Shown piece by piece: positions 1-8,913 of a DNA stretch of 64,000 nt (position 1 is the first letter of the stretch; every line of letters begins with the position of its first letter). The stretch spans positions 1 to 64,000 of the forward strand of contig UCFC01000013.1 in assembly GCA_900471515.1 (NCBI GenBank). The letters are read 5' to 3'. The translations under genes and the position numbers were made by a program. A model generated the notes under the pieces. That model did no database searches and was not told the origin of the DNA. It worked only from the letters and a program-made list of their open reading frames with translations. The stretch is from Hyphomicrobiales bacterium. GTDB taxonomy: Bacteria; Pseudomonadota; Alphaproteobacteria; Rhizobiales; Rhizobiaceae.

Positions 1-114
1 TTTATGAGTACAGTCCCTAGGCCCGTTCGCGCTCCGACCATGAGACGCTAGCCCACCGCGAAGCGGAAATGGACTAACGTTTAATGCAGAGTCATGCGTG
101 GCCGGAAAGCCGGT

Positions 115-1258
115 TCAATGGCCGCGATGCTTGGTCAAGGCCGAGCAAATCGTCTCCTGAGCTTCCCGCAGGTGTCCAAGAAGATGCGCCCGCGTCACAT
201 AGCCCCACGTGACGCTCGCCGGCCGGTGGTTCATGAGCAGCGTGATCGTCTGCATGTCAACGCCCGCCTCAAGCGCCGCAGTACGGTAGGTGGGGCGCAT
301 CTGGTGCGGCGCATACGGGAATTCGTCAGTCCTTGCCATGCCCTCGATATGGCCGGACTTGCTGGAAAGAGACGGAAACATGAAGGTGCTCGCAAGGCCG
401 TTCGTTTCCTGTTTGACCATCTCCAGTACCTGAAGAAGATGGCGCGGCAGAGGTACGCGAAACGATCGATCCGGCCCGCCCTTCGGAGACGGAACGAACA
501 GCACGCCATCCGCGTCCAAGTGTTCCCAGCGCATGGATCGTGCGTCGTGGGAGCGCAGGCCGGTGAGCAGCATAGCCGTCCAGCAGGCCGCCCGTATCCG
601 ATCCTCCATGGCGTCCAACCGCCGCCACGCCTCGGGCAGGCCATCCGGACCGAGTGCCCACTGACGAGGCTTCTCCTTGTTCATGCGCACCGACCGCGAC
701 ACGGGGTTCGGCGGCAAGTCCGACGAGCGCGCCGCGTCGTTGTAGAGAGCCTTGAGCACCCGCATCGCACCATTGGCGCAATACGGCCCGCTCTTCCTCG
801 TGATCTTCTCGTGCAGGTAGCGCACGGTCTCCCGGTCGAGCTTGTCCAACGGGACGTCGGATGATCGACTTCAGCACAAGATTGACCTTTCGCTCGTACC
901 AGAACGCCGTGCTCGGCCGGAGATCGCGGCCGCGCGTCTCCTTGTATCGCTCCCATGCCGTCCTGAGACTCGGCACGGCACGCTTCTGCGTCCTCGGGTC
1001 CTCACCACGGCGAAGCGCGAGCTTTATCTCCGCCGAGCGCTCACGCGCGGTCCTGAGGCTTACCTCGTCGGTCCGGCCGATCACGACCGAGACGCACCGG
1101 TCGCTTCCGTCGTTGATCCTGCCGACAAGCTTGTAGCTGGAAGACTTGCTGCCTACCACGATGCGGAGCCCCGAGGTGTCCGCGTCATAAATTTGCGTTC
1201 CGGCGGGATGATCCTTGGCTGTCCTATTGATCGCGCCCTGTGTTAGTTTAGTCGCCAT
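115..1258 (-). pseudogene. Frameshifted tyrosine recombinase (integrase)
   Basis: This is a site-specific integrase of the phage/island type. The first part, from 1258 down to about 860, encodes an arm-type DNA-binding region and the start of the core-binding domain. The catalytic half continues in another frame from about 858 to 115. The two halves join sensibly if two bases were lost from a CGCG run near 857-862, which would give an intact protein of about 381 aa. The catalytic residues survive in the second half: Arg in TGLRSHD, the HQMR box, His in LMNHRP and the Tyr in WGYV. A sequencing error is the alternative to a real lesion. If the lesion is real, the element has lost its own integrase. 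Confidence 0.8.
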
Positions 1259-1412
1259 GTTTTTCGTACCTCATCATCGAGCCCGGACCCGATGTCAGGC
1301 CCGATACGAGACCAGGTCCGACACGGCCCTACACGATGATGATGTCGTGAAAACCAAGGCGCGTAAGCCATGAAACGAGCTCGGCATAGCCCAGTAAGGC
1401 ATTGTTTTGTTG

Positions 1413-1467
1413 ACTTAAAATCCATCGGCCTTAGGCTATACGGGTTCGATCCCCGTCGCTCGCACCA
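1413..1467 (+). other. 3' part of tRNA-Leu(UAA), attachment site
   Basis: The sequence has the 3' half of a class II tRNA: an anticodon loop CTTAAAA reading UAA, the 3' anticodon strand TCCAT, a variable arm with GCC/GGC pairing, a T-arm ACGGG-TTCGATC-CCCGT, an acceptor strand CGCTCGC, discriminator A and an encoded CCA. No matching 5' acceptor GCGAGCG or D-arm lies upstream, so only the 3' half is present. This is what remains on the distal side when an element recombines within the anticodon-to-3' segment of a tRNA gene. Confidence 0.8.
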
Positions 1468-1600
1468 TCTTCATAAACGTGTTCGAATGTGCTTGTATAA
1501 TGTGGATAAACCATAGGCAGCGCCTGTCTATGGCGTCGGTGCTGCAAAAAATGTAGGCACTGCGCGGTTGAGTAAGTGTTGTCTTAGTGGGAGTGAGACG

Positions 1601-1732
1601 ATGGTTTACGACTGGGATGGAGCAAGAACGCGACGCATCAGGCTCTTCAAGATGAGCGCCTTCCTGCTCTTGGCAACCGCTGCCGCAGCGGTGCCGCTCT
1701 TCTTCTGGGCCTTGCAGATACGCGGGTTGTAA
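1601..1732 (+). CDS. Small single-span membrane protein (43 aa)
   Basis: A short reading frame begins with MVYDWDGARTRRI, a basic and aromatic cytoplasmic leader. One hydrophobic helix follows (about residues 18-38, rich in Ala, Leu and Phe) and the protein ends at IRGL. A purine-rich GGGAGTGAGACG lies directly before the ATG as a ribosome binding site. The function is unknown. Similar very short proteins with a WDG-RTRR leader and one membrane helix are, to my recollection, common in Rhizobiaceae genomes. Confidence 0.6.
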   Translation: MVYDWDGARTRRIRLFKMSAFLLLATAAAAVPLFFWALQIRGL

Positions 1733-1759
1733 CGTCCCCGCCCACAGGCAAGGTGCGCG

Positions 1760-2122
1760 CTAGGCGGCGGCATCCGCCCCGGTTTTCGCCTCGCGCCACT
1801 TGTTGAAGGCCCAGCCGGCGACCAGTCCGAGTGCCGCGCCCGCCGCCTTGACGCCCGCATCGTGAAGCCGCGCATGCCGCGTCGGCGAAAGGTACTGCAG
1901 ATATTCGATCGCGACCGCGCCGAAGACCAGCAGCAGGGCAACCGTCTTCCAATGTTTCGGATAGGCAAGGGCAAAAGCCAGACCGGCCGCCAGATAGGCC
2001 GCGGCACGGTCGATATCGGGCGTCTCGATCGTATGCGGCCGCATTTCGATCGGCGAGACCGTCACGAACAGGATGAAGGCGAGAAGAAGCCACGCCAGCG
2101 GCTTTGCGATCTTGGATGTCAT
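1760..2122 (-). CDS. VanZ-like family membrane protein
   Basis: This 120-aa protein has three to four predicted membrane helices. It carries the short VanZ-like pattern: an N-terminal helix, a TVSP turn, an AYLAAGLAFALAY helix, and the Glu-containing segment AIEYLQYLSPTRHARLHD, in which the family's E-x2-Q and arginine-rich turn are visible. VanZ homologues outside glycopeptide-resistance clusters have no established role, so no antibiotic function should be read into this. It stands alone, divergent from ilvA. The C-terminus is Ala-rich and soluble. Confidence 0.75.
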   Translation of the reverse strand: MTSKIAKPLAWLLLAFILFVTVSPIEMRPHTIETPDIDRAAAYLAAGLAFALAYPKHWKTVALLLVFGAVAIEYLQYLSPTRHARLHDAGVKAAGAALGLVAGWAFNKWREAKTGADAAA

Positions 2123-2306
2123 CTTCCCGTCATATTAGCAATTGCTGTGCGCCATCAAGTTAAAAGCCGTCCACGTGACCGCAATTCGGGGACGCGCTTA
2201 AGGAAGCCTTTCACTGAGCGAACCGCAAAGGGTGTAATCGGGCTTCTTTCCGCTGGCTGCCTGTGTCATAGCGGCGTCTGGATTTTTGAAGAATGGACGA
2301 ACGCCC

Positions 2307-3557
2307 GTGACAAGACACGATGTCGAAGGCGCCGAAGAGGCCATGCGCAGCCTTTTCCCCGCCACGCCGCTGCAGCTCAACGACCACCTTTCCGCCCGCT
2401 ACGGCGCCGATATCTGGCTGAAGCGCGAGGATCTTTCGCCGGTGCGTTCCTACAAGATCCGCGGCGCCTTCAATTTCTTCCGCAAGGCGATCGCCGAGGG
2501 AGCCGGCGGCAAGACCTTCGTCTGCGCTTCCGCCGGCAACCATGCACAGGGTTTTGCCTTTGTCTGCCGCCATTTCGGCGTTCCGGGCGTCGTCTTCATG
2601 CCGGTCACGACACCGCAGCAGAAGATCGACAAGACCCGCATGTTCGGGGCCGGTTTCATCACGATCGAACTTGTCGGCGATTTCTTCGACCAGTGCTACC
2701 AGGCCGCCCGCGATCATGTGGACGCGATCGGCGGCGTCATGGTGCCGCCCTTCGATCATGCCGATATTATCGAGGGCCAGGCGACGGTTGCCGCCGAAAT
2801 CATGCAGCAGCTTCCCGAGGGCACGGTGCCTGACATGGTCGTCCTGCCGGTCGGCGGCGGCGGCCTTGCCGCCGGCATCACCGGTTATCTCGACGGCGTC
2901 GTCGCAAAATCCGATTTCGTCTTCGCCGAGCCTGCCGGCGCGCCGAGCCTGCGCCGCAGCATAGAGGCAGGGCAGGTGGTCACGCTTGCCAAGGTCGACA
3001 ACTTCGTCGATGGCGCGGCGGTCGCCCGCATCGGCGACCTCAATTTCGCGGCGCTGAAGGCGTTTTCGCCCGATCAGGTCAGGCTGATGCCGGAAAACGC
3101 CATCTGCGTCACTATCCAGGAAATGCTGAACGTCGAAGGCGTCGTGCTGGAGCCGGCCGGCGCCCTGTCGCTGACGGCGATCGCCGCCATGGATCGCGAG
3201 GCCATCAAAGGCAAGACGATCGTCGCCGTCGTCTCGGGCGGCAATTTCGATTTCGAGCGGTTGCCCGATGTCAAGGAAAGGGCCATGCGTCATGCCGGCC
3301 TGAAGAAATATTTCATCCTGCGCCTTGCCCAGCGCCCCGGCGCGCTGCGCGATTTCCTCAATCTTCTCGGGCCGCATGACGATATCGCCCGCTTCGAGTA
3401 CCTGAAGAAATCGGCGCGCAATTTCGGTTCGATCCTGATCGGCATAGAAACGACGGCGCCGGAGAACTTCGCGACGCTGGTCGCCAATTTCGAAAAGGCG
3501 GGCATGGGCTTCGAGGACATTACCGAAAACGAGATCCTCGCAAATCTGATCATTTGA
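2307..3557 (+). CDS. ilvA: Threonine ammonia-lyase (threonine deaminase)
   Basis: This PLP enzyme converts threonine to 2-oxobutanoate, the first step to isoleucine. The PLP-binding lysine lies in SPVRSYKIRGAFN (about residues 45-57). The Ser/Asn loop CASAGNHAQGFAF and the glycine loop PVGGGGLAAGI follow as expected. The last 85 residues form one ACT-like regulatory domain, so at about 416 aa this is the short type with one domain rather than two. The frame is open from a TTG at 2286, but GTG at 2307 gives a more usual N-terminus (MTRHDVEGAEE). It is followed after 36 bases by the HlyU-family gene in the same direction. Confidence 0.9.
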   Translation: MTRHDVEGAEEAMRSLFPATPLQLNDHLSARYGADIWLKREDLSPVRSYKIRGAFNFFRKAIAEGAGGKTFVCASAGNHAQGFAFVCRHFGVPGVVFMPVTTPQQKIDKTRMFGAGFITIELVGDFFDQCYQAARDHVDAIGGVMVPPFDHADIIEGQATVAAEIMQQLPEGTVPDMVVLPVGGGGLAAGITGYLDGVVAKSDFVFAEPAGAPSLRRSIEAGQVVTLAKVDNFVDGAAVARIGDLNFAALKAFSPDQVRLMPENAICVTIQEMLNVEGVVLEPAGALSLTAIAAMDREAIKGKTIVAVVSGGNFDFERLPDVKERAMRHAGLKKYFILRLAQRPGALRDFLNLLGPHDDIARFEYLKKSARNFGSILIGIETTAPENFATLVANFEKAGMGFEDITENEILANLII

Positions 3558-3593
3558 CTTTGCGTCAACGGTACTGCGTGCTAAAGGCGGATC

Positions 3594-3920
3594 ATGGCTT
3601 CGTTTTTGTCAAATATTCTCTCGGTTTTCTCCGGCGGCAAATCCTCCGGTGAGGCGGCTGCCGGGCCTTCCGGCGAGCCGCAGCTCTATGGCGATTGCAC
3701 CATCTATGCCGAGCCGCAGAAGGAAGGCAGCCAGTACCGCCTGGCCGGCCGCATCGAAAAGAAGGTTGGCGAGGACGTTCTGGTGCGCAAGTTCATTCGC
3801 GCCGATCTCTTCTCCTCCTCCGATGACGCGATCGAATGCACGGTGCGCAAGGCGCAGCAGATCATCGATCAGCACGGCCCCTCTCTTTTCAGCGATGGCG
3901 AGAAGCTTCGGCAGGTCTGA
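3594..3920 (+). CDS. HlyU-family protein
   Basis: This 108-aa soluble protein matches the HlyU family (a small alpha/beta fold named after the Vibrio haemolysin activator). The family core is visible as QLYGDCTIYAEPQ, then YRLAGRIEK, then LVRKFIRADLFSS, then a C-terminal helix with ECTVRKAQQIIDQ. The first 30 residues are Ser/Gly-rich linker. In rhizobia this family has no demonstrated regulator role, and there is no haemolysin gene nearby. It probably shares transcription with ilvA, given the 36-base gap. Confidence 0.75.
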   Translation: MASFLSNILSVFSGGKSSGEAAAGPSGEPQLYGDCTIYAEPQKEGSQYRLAGRIEKKVGEDVLVRKFIRADLFSSSDDAIECTVRKAQQIIDQHGPSLFSDGEKLRQV

Positions 3921-4165
3921 GCGCCCGTTAGCCGGGAAAGCCTCGTTCGGACTGACATTTCCCGTTGTTTTTCAAAACTATGACAGTATTTTCCTAGTGG
4001 AAACCGCTGCCTTGCTCACCTAATCTTAAAGGATTGTGGTGAAGGTGGCGCCTGCAGGTTTTGCAGGGCGCCGCTTGTGTTTGAGCTTTCCGGACGATTG
4101 ACCAGAAGATCCGCCGCTGCGGCCACGGCTTTCTCGCGCGGTTCTGTCGGCGGCGGAGAGTGGTG

Positions 4166-5434
4166 ATGGAACTCTTCAACACCGCGCTCTTCATCATCGA
4201 GGCTGTCGGTTATTTCGTGCTGATGGTCAGTCTTCTGCATTTTCGCCAGTTCCTCGGATTGGGCGTCTTCCTGACCGCGCTCGGCGTCATGCATTTCATG
4301 GAGACCTACCTTGCTGCGGTCTTCTATGTCTCTCTGCCCTTCGGGGATGTCTCGCCAGGGTCTTCGATCTTCTTTTCCGGCAAGCTGATGATGATCCTCA
4401 TGCTCTATCTGCAGGAGGATGCGGCGACCGTCCGCCAGCCGATCTACGGCCTGTTTCTCGGCAATCTCCTGACCGTCTCCATTGCCTGGGTGCTGCAATT
4501 GCACCAGCCGCTGGAATTGACGCCCGGCCATCCTGCCGACGTCAATTTCCTCAAGGATATGGGCTGGCTGATGGTCTGGGGCACGGCAATCCTCTATCTC
4601 GATTCGCTCGGCATCATCCTGCTTTACGAGAAACTGGGCGACTTCATGCGCCGGCGCGTCGTGCTGCGCTTCATGATCTCCGGCCTTGTGCTTCTGACCT
4701 TCGATCAGATCTGCTTCTTCAGCGGCCTGCATTATTTCATGGGCGTTCCGATGGCCGCCTTCTGGGCGGGGTGGAAAGCCAAGATGCTGGCCGTCTGCCT
4801 CTATTCCCTGATGTTTGCCGTCTATGAATACCAAGTCCGCCGGGCCGGCGCTGCCGCCTCGGCCCGCTCGATCGGCGATCTCTTCGGCGATCTGACATTC
4901 CGCGAGCGTTATAACGATCTGCTGGAGCGCACGGGCCGCGATATGCTGACCGGCGTCTACGACCGCAGCCGCATGGAGCTGGAAGCGCCGCTGATGGTGC
5001 GCGAGGCGCTGCGGCAGGGCCAGTATGTGACCGTTCTCATCATCGATGCCGACCATTTCAAGGACGTCAATGACGGCTTCGGCCACCTGCAGGGCGACGA
5101 AGTTCTGAAGGCCATCGCCAGCAGGCTCGGAACGACGCTGCGCTCCAGCGATCGTATCTTCCGCTTCGGCGGCGAAGAGTTCGTCGCCGTCTGTCCCGGT
5201 ACGGGCCATGAGGAAGGCCTGCTGCTGGCGGAGCGCCTGCGCTGGACGATCGTGACCAGCGTGAAGACGCCCGATGAGGCATCGGTATCCGTGAGCATAG
5301 GCGTTGCGACCGCCGATGAAGACGGCGCCAGCTTCACCACCGTCCTGTCTGCCGCCGACAGCCGGCTCTACGACGCAAAAAAGAGCGGCCGCAACTGTGT
5401 CGTCGGCCGCTCCGGCTTGGTAAAGGTCAGCTAA
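4166..5434 (+). CDS. Membrane-bound diguanylate cyclase (GGDEF)
   Basis: This protein should make cyclic di-GMP from two GTP at the membrane. The N-terminal ~230 residues contain about six or seven hydrophobic helices and no recognised sensor motif. The GGDEF domain follows. Its active-site loop reads FRFGGEEFVA near residue 335, a catalytically competent GGEEF. An RSSD sequence five residues before it fits the RxxD inhibitory site, so product inhibition is expected. The frame opens at GTG 4160, but GGAGAG lies well spaced before the ATG at 4166. The 245 bases upstream hold a GC-rich inverted repeat near 4043-4070 and no gene. Confidence 0.88.
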   Translation: MELFNTALFIIEAVGYFVLMVSLLHFRQFLGLGVFLTALGVMHFMETYLAAVFYVSLPFGDVSPGSSIFFSGKLMMILMLYLQEDAATVRQPIYGLFLGNLLTVSIAWVLQLHQPLELTPGHPADVNFLKDMGWLMVWGTAILYLDSLGIILLYEKLGDFMRRRVVLRFMISGLVLLTFDQICFFSGLHYFMGVPMAAFWAGWKAKMLAVCLYSLMFAVYEYQVRRAGAAASARSIGDLFGDLTFRERYNDLLERTGRDMLTGVYDRSRMELEAPLMVREALRQGQYVTVLIIDADHFKDVNDGFGHLQGDEVLKAIASRLGTTLRSSDRIFRFGGEEFVAVCPGTGHEEGLLLAERLRWTIVTSVKTPDEASVSVSIGVATADEDGASFTTVLSAADSRLYDAKKSGRNCVVGRSGLVKVS

Positions 5435-5491
5435 GGCAATTCCGGCAATAGCCCGAAATTGTCTGAGCGAAATGCCGCCTGTCCGGCGCGC

Positions 5492-6268
5492 TCAGGCGGC
5501 GCGGAAGATCTTGGCGCCGGAGGGAGCGCTCGTCATGCCGCCGTCGACGGTGATCTCGATTCCCGTGACATTGCTGGAATCGTCAGAGGCGAGATAAAGC
5601 GCAGCCTTCGCGATCTCGTCCGCTTCGCTCATGCGGCCGAGCGCGCTCATGTTGCCGAGCTTTTCTTCGAGCGCCGTCATCGCATCCTGCGTCTGCGCAT
5701 AAGGAGACCAGATCGGCGTGCGCGTACCGCCAGGCGTCACCTGGTTGACCCGGATGCCGCGCGGCGCAAGCTCGGAGGCGAGGTTGCGGGTCATCGAGCG
5801 CACGGCGCCCTTCGTGGCGGCATAGGCCGACCAGCCCGGCGCACCGAGGACGGCATGCACGGAACCGTTGAGAATGACCGAAGCGCCGTCGTTCAGATGC
5901 GGCAGCGCCGACTGGACCGTGAAGAAGACCGAGGTCAGGTTGGTGCTGATGATCTTCTCGAACTGTTCCAGCGAGGTCTGGCCGAGAGGTGTGGCGCCGC
6001 CGATGCCGGCATTGGCAAAGACGATGTCGAACTTGCCCGTCTTCGACGCGGCCTCGGCGAAGGCCTTCTCGGCCGCCGCAACGTCGGTGAGGTCGATCTT
6101 CAGCGCCAGCACATTGCCGCCGAGCGCCTTTTCGGCTGCTGCGAGCGTTTCCGGGTTGCGGCCGGTGATGATTACCTTCGCGCCTTCGGCAACGAAAACC
6201 TTGGCGGTGGCAAGCCCGATACCGCTGTTGCCGCCGGTGATGAGCGCGACCTTGTTCTTGAGACGCAT
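5492..6268 (-). CDS. SDR-family oxidoreductase
   Basis: A classical short-chain dehydrogenase of 258 aa. It has the nucleotide-binding TGGNSGIG near residue 11, NAGIGG, the catalytic Ser in ILNGSVHA, and YAATK as the Tyr/Lys pair. TGRNP after the second strand suggests NADP(H) preference, because an Arg rather than an Asp follows that strand. The C-terminus keeps the usual VTGIEITVDGG. The substrate is unknown. It is divergent from a TetR regulator with 107 bases between them and a palindrome in the gap, so it is probably that regulator's target. Confidence 0.85.
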   Translation of the reverse strand: MRLKNKVALITGGNSGIGLATAKVFVAEGAKVIITGRNPETLAAAEKALGGNVLALKIDLTDVAAAEKAFAEAASKTGKFDIVFANAGIGGATPLGQTSLEQFEKIISTNLTSVFFTVQSALPHLNDGASVILNGSVHAVLGAPGWSAYAATKGAVRSMTRNLASELAPRGIRVNQVTPGGTRTPIWSPYAQTQDAMTALEEKLGNMSALGRMSEADEIAKAALYLASDDSSNVTGIEITVDGGMTSAPSGAKIFRAA

Positions 6269-6323
6269 GGGAATGGCTCCTATTGGAAAATCTCTCGATC
6301 TGGATTATGATCGATATCTAGAA

Positions 6324-6341
6324 GGATTATGATTGTAATCC
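6324..6341. promoter_or_regulatory. Probable TetR operator
   Basis: GGATTA-TGATTG-TAATCC is an inverted repeat with perfect 6-bp arms in the 107-bp gap between the SDR and TetR genes. A further half site, GGATTATGAT, lies at 6302-6311. TetR regulators commonly bind such palindromes between themselves and their target. Binding is inferred. Confidence 0.55.
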
Positions 6342-6375
6342 ACATAAGTCAAGTCGTATTGCCGGGAGATTTTCG

Positions 6376-6954
6376 ATGGGCCATTCGCAACTGGAAAAGC
6401 AGCGGACGCACGACAGGATCGTTGAGATCGCTTCCAGGCGTCTGCGGGAGAAGGGGCTTGAAGGTATCGGCGTCGCCGACCTGATGAAGGAGGCGGGCCT
6501 GACGGTTGGCGGCTTCTACAAGCATTTCGCCTCGCGCGACGACATGGTGGCCGAAGCCATGAAGCTCGCCTTCGGGTCATGGGAAGCGAAGGTGCGTTCG
6601 CAGGGCCGCGCACCGGCCGACATTCCGATGGCGGAATATTCGGCCAATTATCTGAGCGAGGATCATCGCAACGACGTGAGCGGCGGCTGCCCCTTTGCCG
6701 CGCTGACCGCCGATCTTGCCCGCAGCGGCGAGAAGTGCCGCTCGCTTGCGACGCAGCAGCTGAAGACCAATCTCGGGAACATGACGGGCCTCATGGCGGC
6801 GGCCGATGAGGCTGAAGCGCGCCGCAAGGCCATCATCGCCTCGTGCCTGATGACGGGCGCAGTCGGCCTTGCACGCATTGCCGACGACGAAAAGCTTTCC
6901 GAAGAAATCCTGGAAACGGTCCGGTCCTTCGTCGTTGACCTCGCGGCAAAATGA
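6376..6954 (+). CDS. TetR/AcrR-family regulator
   Basis: A 192-aa one-component repressor. The N-terminal helix-turn-helix spans about residues 10-55 (IVEIASRRLREKG, then VADLMKEAGLTVGGFYKHFASRDDMV, the typical recognition helix with YKHF). The C-terminal ligand-binding domain contains GGCPFAALTADL. The GGCP segment is found in TetR proteins of the group that controls SDR or nitroreductase-type enzymes, which fits the divergent SDR gene. The ligand is unknown. The ribosome site is GGGAG before the ATG. Confidence 0.88.
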   Translation: MGHSQLEKQRTHDRIVEIASRRLREKGLEGIGVADLMKEAGLTVGGFYKHFASRDDMVAEAMKLAFGSWEAKVRSQGRAPADIPMAEYSANYLSEDHRNDVSGGCPFAALTADLARSGEKCRSLATQQLKTNLGNMTGLMAAADEAEARRKAIIASCLMTGAVGLARIADDEKLSEEILETVRSFVVDLAAK

Positions 6955-7003
6955 AAGGCCGGCATTGCACCGGCCCCTCGAGTGGAACTTCTGAACTTGT
7001 CGA

Positions 7004-7618
7004 TCAGGCAGCCAGAGCAAGCTCCTCGACGCGCGACTTGGCAGCGCCGATGGCCTTTTCTGCTGCTTCCGGGCCGAAGGCCAGGCCTTCGACATAGATG
7101 GTTTCGATGTCGGTGATGCCGAGGAAGCCGAGAACGGACTTCAGGTAGGGAACGGCATGGTTCATGCCGGCAGCCGGGCCCTGCGAATAGACGCCGCCCG
7201 AGGCGAGAACGACATAGACCTTCTTGCCGGTGGCAAGGCCGACCGGGCCGCTTTCGGTATACTTGAAGGTCAGGCCGGCGCGGGCCACATTGTCGATCCA
7301 GGTCTTCAGCGAAGAATAGATGTTGAAGTTGATGAGGCCGGTGCCGATCACGATGCTGTCGGCTGCGAGCAGTTCATTGACCAGTTCGTCGGAAGTCTTG
7401 ACGGCGGCAGCTTCCTCGGCCGTGCGGGCTTCCGGCGGCTTGCGGATGGCTGCGGTGAACAGGTCGTCGATATGCGGCAGCGGATTGACGGCAAGGTCGC
7501 GGCGAACGATCGTGCTGCCCGGGTTCTGGGCCTTGAGCTTGTCGGCGAGTTCCACGGCGATCGACGTGGAAAGGGATTCCGAACGCGGGCTGGACGTCAG
7601 CAGAAGAATGGAAGACAT
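7004..7618 (-). CDS. azoR: FMN-dependent NADH:quinone oxidoreductase/azoreductase
   Basis: A 204-aa flavodoxin-like reductase that uses NADH and FMN to reduce quinones or azo compounds by two electrons. The N-terminus MSSILLLTSSPRSESLS holds the phosphate-binding loop. INFNIYSSLKTWIDNVARAGLTF and the later ASGGVYSQGP match AzoR. The frame stays open further upstream, but the ATG at 7618 places the first beta strand correctly. It is divergent from a LysR gene, its likely activator, with 140 bases between them. Confidence 0.9.
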   Translation of the reverse strand: MSSILLLTSSPRSESLSTSIAVELADKLKAQNPGSTIVRRDLAVNPLPHIDDLFTAAIRKPPEARTAEEAAAVKTSDELVNELLAADSIVIGTGLINFNIYSSLKTWIDNVARAGLTFKYTESGPVGLATGKKVYVVLASGGVYSQGPAAGMNHAVPYLKSVLGFLGITDIETIYVEGLAFGPEAAEKAIGAAKSRVEELALAA

Positions 7619-7726
7619 GGTTGAATTTCCTCTCGAATTGGGTTTCGGCGGCCGTTGGGAGCGGCAGGCCGCTGTGTTCGAAAGAAGAAATAAGGCTGGC
7701 CTGATATCCAAAAAACTGGGATAATG

Positions 7727-7743
7727 TCGATCAAAATTATCGA
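7727..7743. promoter_or_regulatory. Probable LysR-type binding site
   Basis: TCGAT-N7-ATCGA is a dyad that contains the T-N11-A spacing typical of LysR boxes. It ends 15 bases before the LysR start and lies in the shared gap with azoR. It is a candidate for autoregulation and for control of azoR. Confidence 0.5.
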
Positions 7744-7758
7744 TGGATTGGATGGAAT

Positions 7759-8727
7759 ATGCTTCCCAACCCGACACTGGATCAATTGCAGGTTTTTTTG
7801 ACGGTTGCCGAAACCGGCAGCTTTTCGGCGGCGTCGCGCGTGCTGAACCGCGCGCAATCGGTCATCAGCTATACGATCGCCAATCTGGAAGCGCAGCTGG
7901 AAGTACCGCTGTTCGAGCGCTCCGGCGCCCGCCAGCCGAAGCTGACCGATGCCGGCAAGGCGATGCTGGAGGATGCCCGCCGGCTGGTGGCCGATCTCGA
8001 AGTCATGCGTGCCCGCGTCAAAAGCATGAAACAGGGGCTCGAAGCCGAGCTTTCTCTGGCAATCAGCGTCATGGTGCCGGCCAATGCCGTGATGATGGAA
8101 TTGCGTGAGTTCCGCGAAAAATTCCCCGGCGTTGCGCTGAACCTCAATGTCGGCGAACTCGGCATGGTCATGGATATGGTCTTGAACGGCAAGGCCGATA
8201 TCGGCATCGGCGGCGCGCTTCTGCGGCAGGAGGATTCGCTGGTGGCCGAAAAGATCGGCTATTCGTTCATGGTGCCCGTGGTGGCGCCCGACCATCCGCT
8301 GGCAGCCATCGGCCGCCCGCTGACGCTGGCCGATGTGCGCGAAGAGATCCAGCTCGTGGTTTCGGATGCCTCCGGGCTGAGCAAGGGGCGCGATTTCAAC
8401 GTCCTGTCCTACAGGACATGGCGCGTCAGCGACATGGCGACCAAGCACCAGCTCATCAAGGGCGGTCTCGGCTGGGGCGGCCTGCCGGTATCGGTCGTCG
8501 GCGACGACATCATGAAGGGCAACCTGGTTGCCATCAAACTTGAGGCTTACGAGCAGGGCGAATACCCGATCTACGCCATGCGCAAGGCGGCCAATCCGCC
8601 AGGCCCTGCCGGCCAGTGGCTGATCGAGGCGTTTCGCCGGCGGCTGTCCATGTGCCCGAGCCATGGCGAAATGATCAACATGCTCGGCATAGACGGGCTG
8701 CATGCCGTTGCCGAGGCTGCCGAATAG
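7759..8727 (+). CDS. LysR-family regulator
   Basis: A 322-aa LysR protein. The N-terminal winged helix-turn-helix runs over residues 5-65 (LDQLQVFLTVAETGSFSAAS, then VISYTIANLEAQLEVPLFER). A periplasmic-binding-protein-like effector domain follows from about 95 to 300. It is divergent from azoR and probably controls it in response to a quinone or electrophile. The last 30 residues extend somewhat past the usual LysR end. Confidence 0.88.
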   Translation: MLPNPTLDQLQVFLTVAETGSFSAASRVLNRAQSVISYTIANLEAQLEVPLFERSGARQPKLTDAGKAMLEDARRLVADLEVMRARVKSMKQGLEAELSLAISVMVPANAVMMELREFREKFPGVALNLNVGELGMVMDMVLNGKADIGIGGALLRQEDSLVAEKIGYSFMVPVVAPDHPLAAIGRPLTLADVREEIQLVVSDASGLSKGRDFNVLSYRTWRVSDMATKHQLIKGGLGWGGLPVSVVGDDIMKGNLVAIKLEAYEQGEYPIYAMRKAANPPGPAGQWLIEAFRRRLSMCPSHGEMINMLGIDGLHAVAEAAE

Positions 8728-8913
8728 CCGCGCAGTTGACGCTTTTCCGGCCTTTGTTATAACGGCGTCACGGTCAGCAGTTCACCGAGGCGTCGCCGTC
8801 CCGCAAGGGAAGCTAAACCTGCTTCAAAGAGATCATCAGCACGTATCCTGTGCCGAAGTCGAAAGCCGGCGACCACCGACACCTTCTTGGGAACGGCGCG
8901 TTGAGGATGAGAC

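Larger units (their letters stand above)
1..1467. mobile_element. End of an integrative element in tRNA-Leu
   Basis: The left edge of the window lies inside an integrated element. Its integrase gene is the last gene before a 3' tRNA-Leu fragment, the usual arrangement where an integrase sits beside its attachment site. The other end, which should carry the complete tRNA-Leu or its partner repeat, lies to the left of the window. Positions 1-114 and 1259-1412 hold no gene I can recognise. The boundary at 1467 is inferred from the CCA end of the tRNA fragment. Confidence 0.7.

Noticed and set aside
1760..2122. VanZ-like gene as a teicoplanin resistance determinant
   Set aside because: VanZ-like proteins are widespread outside van clusters, and no other van gene is present.
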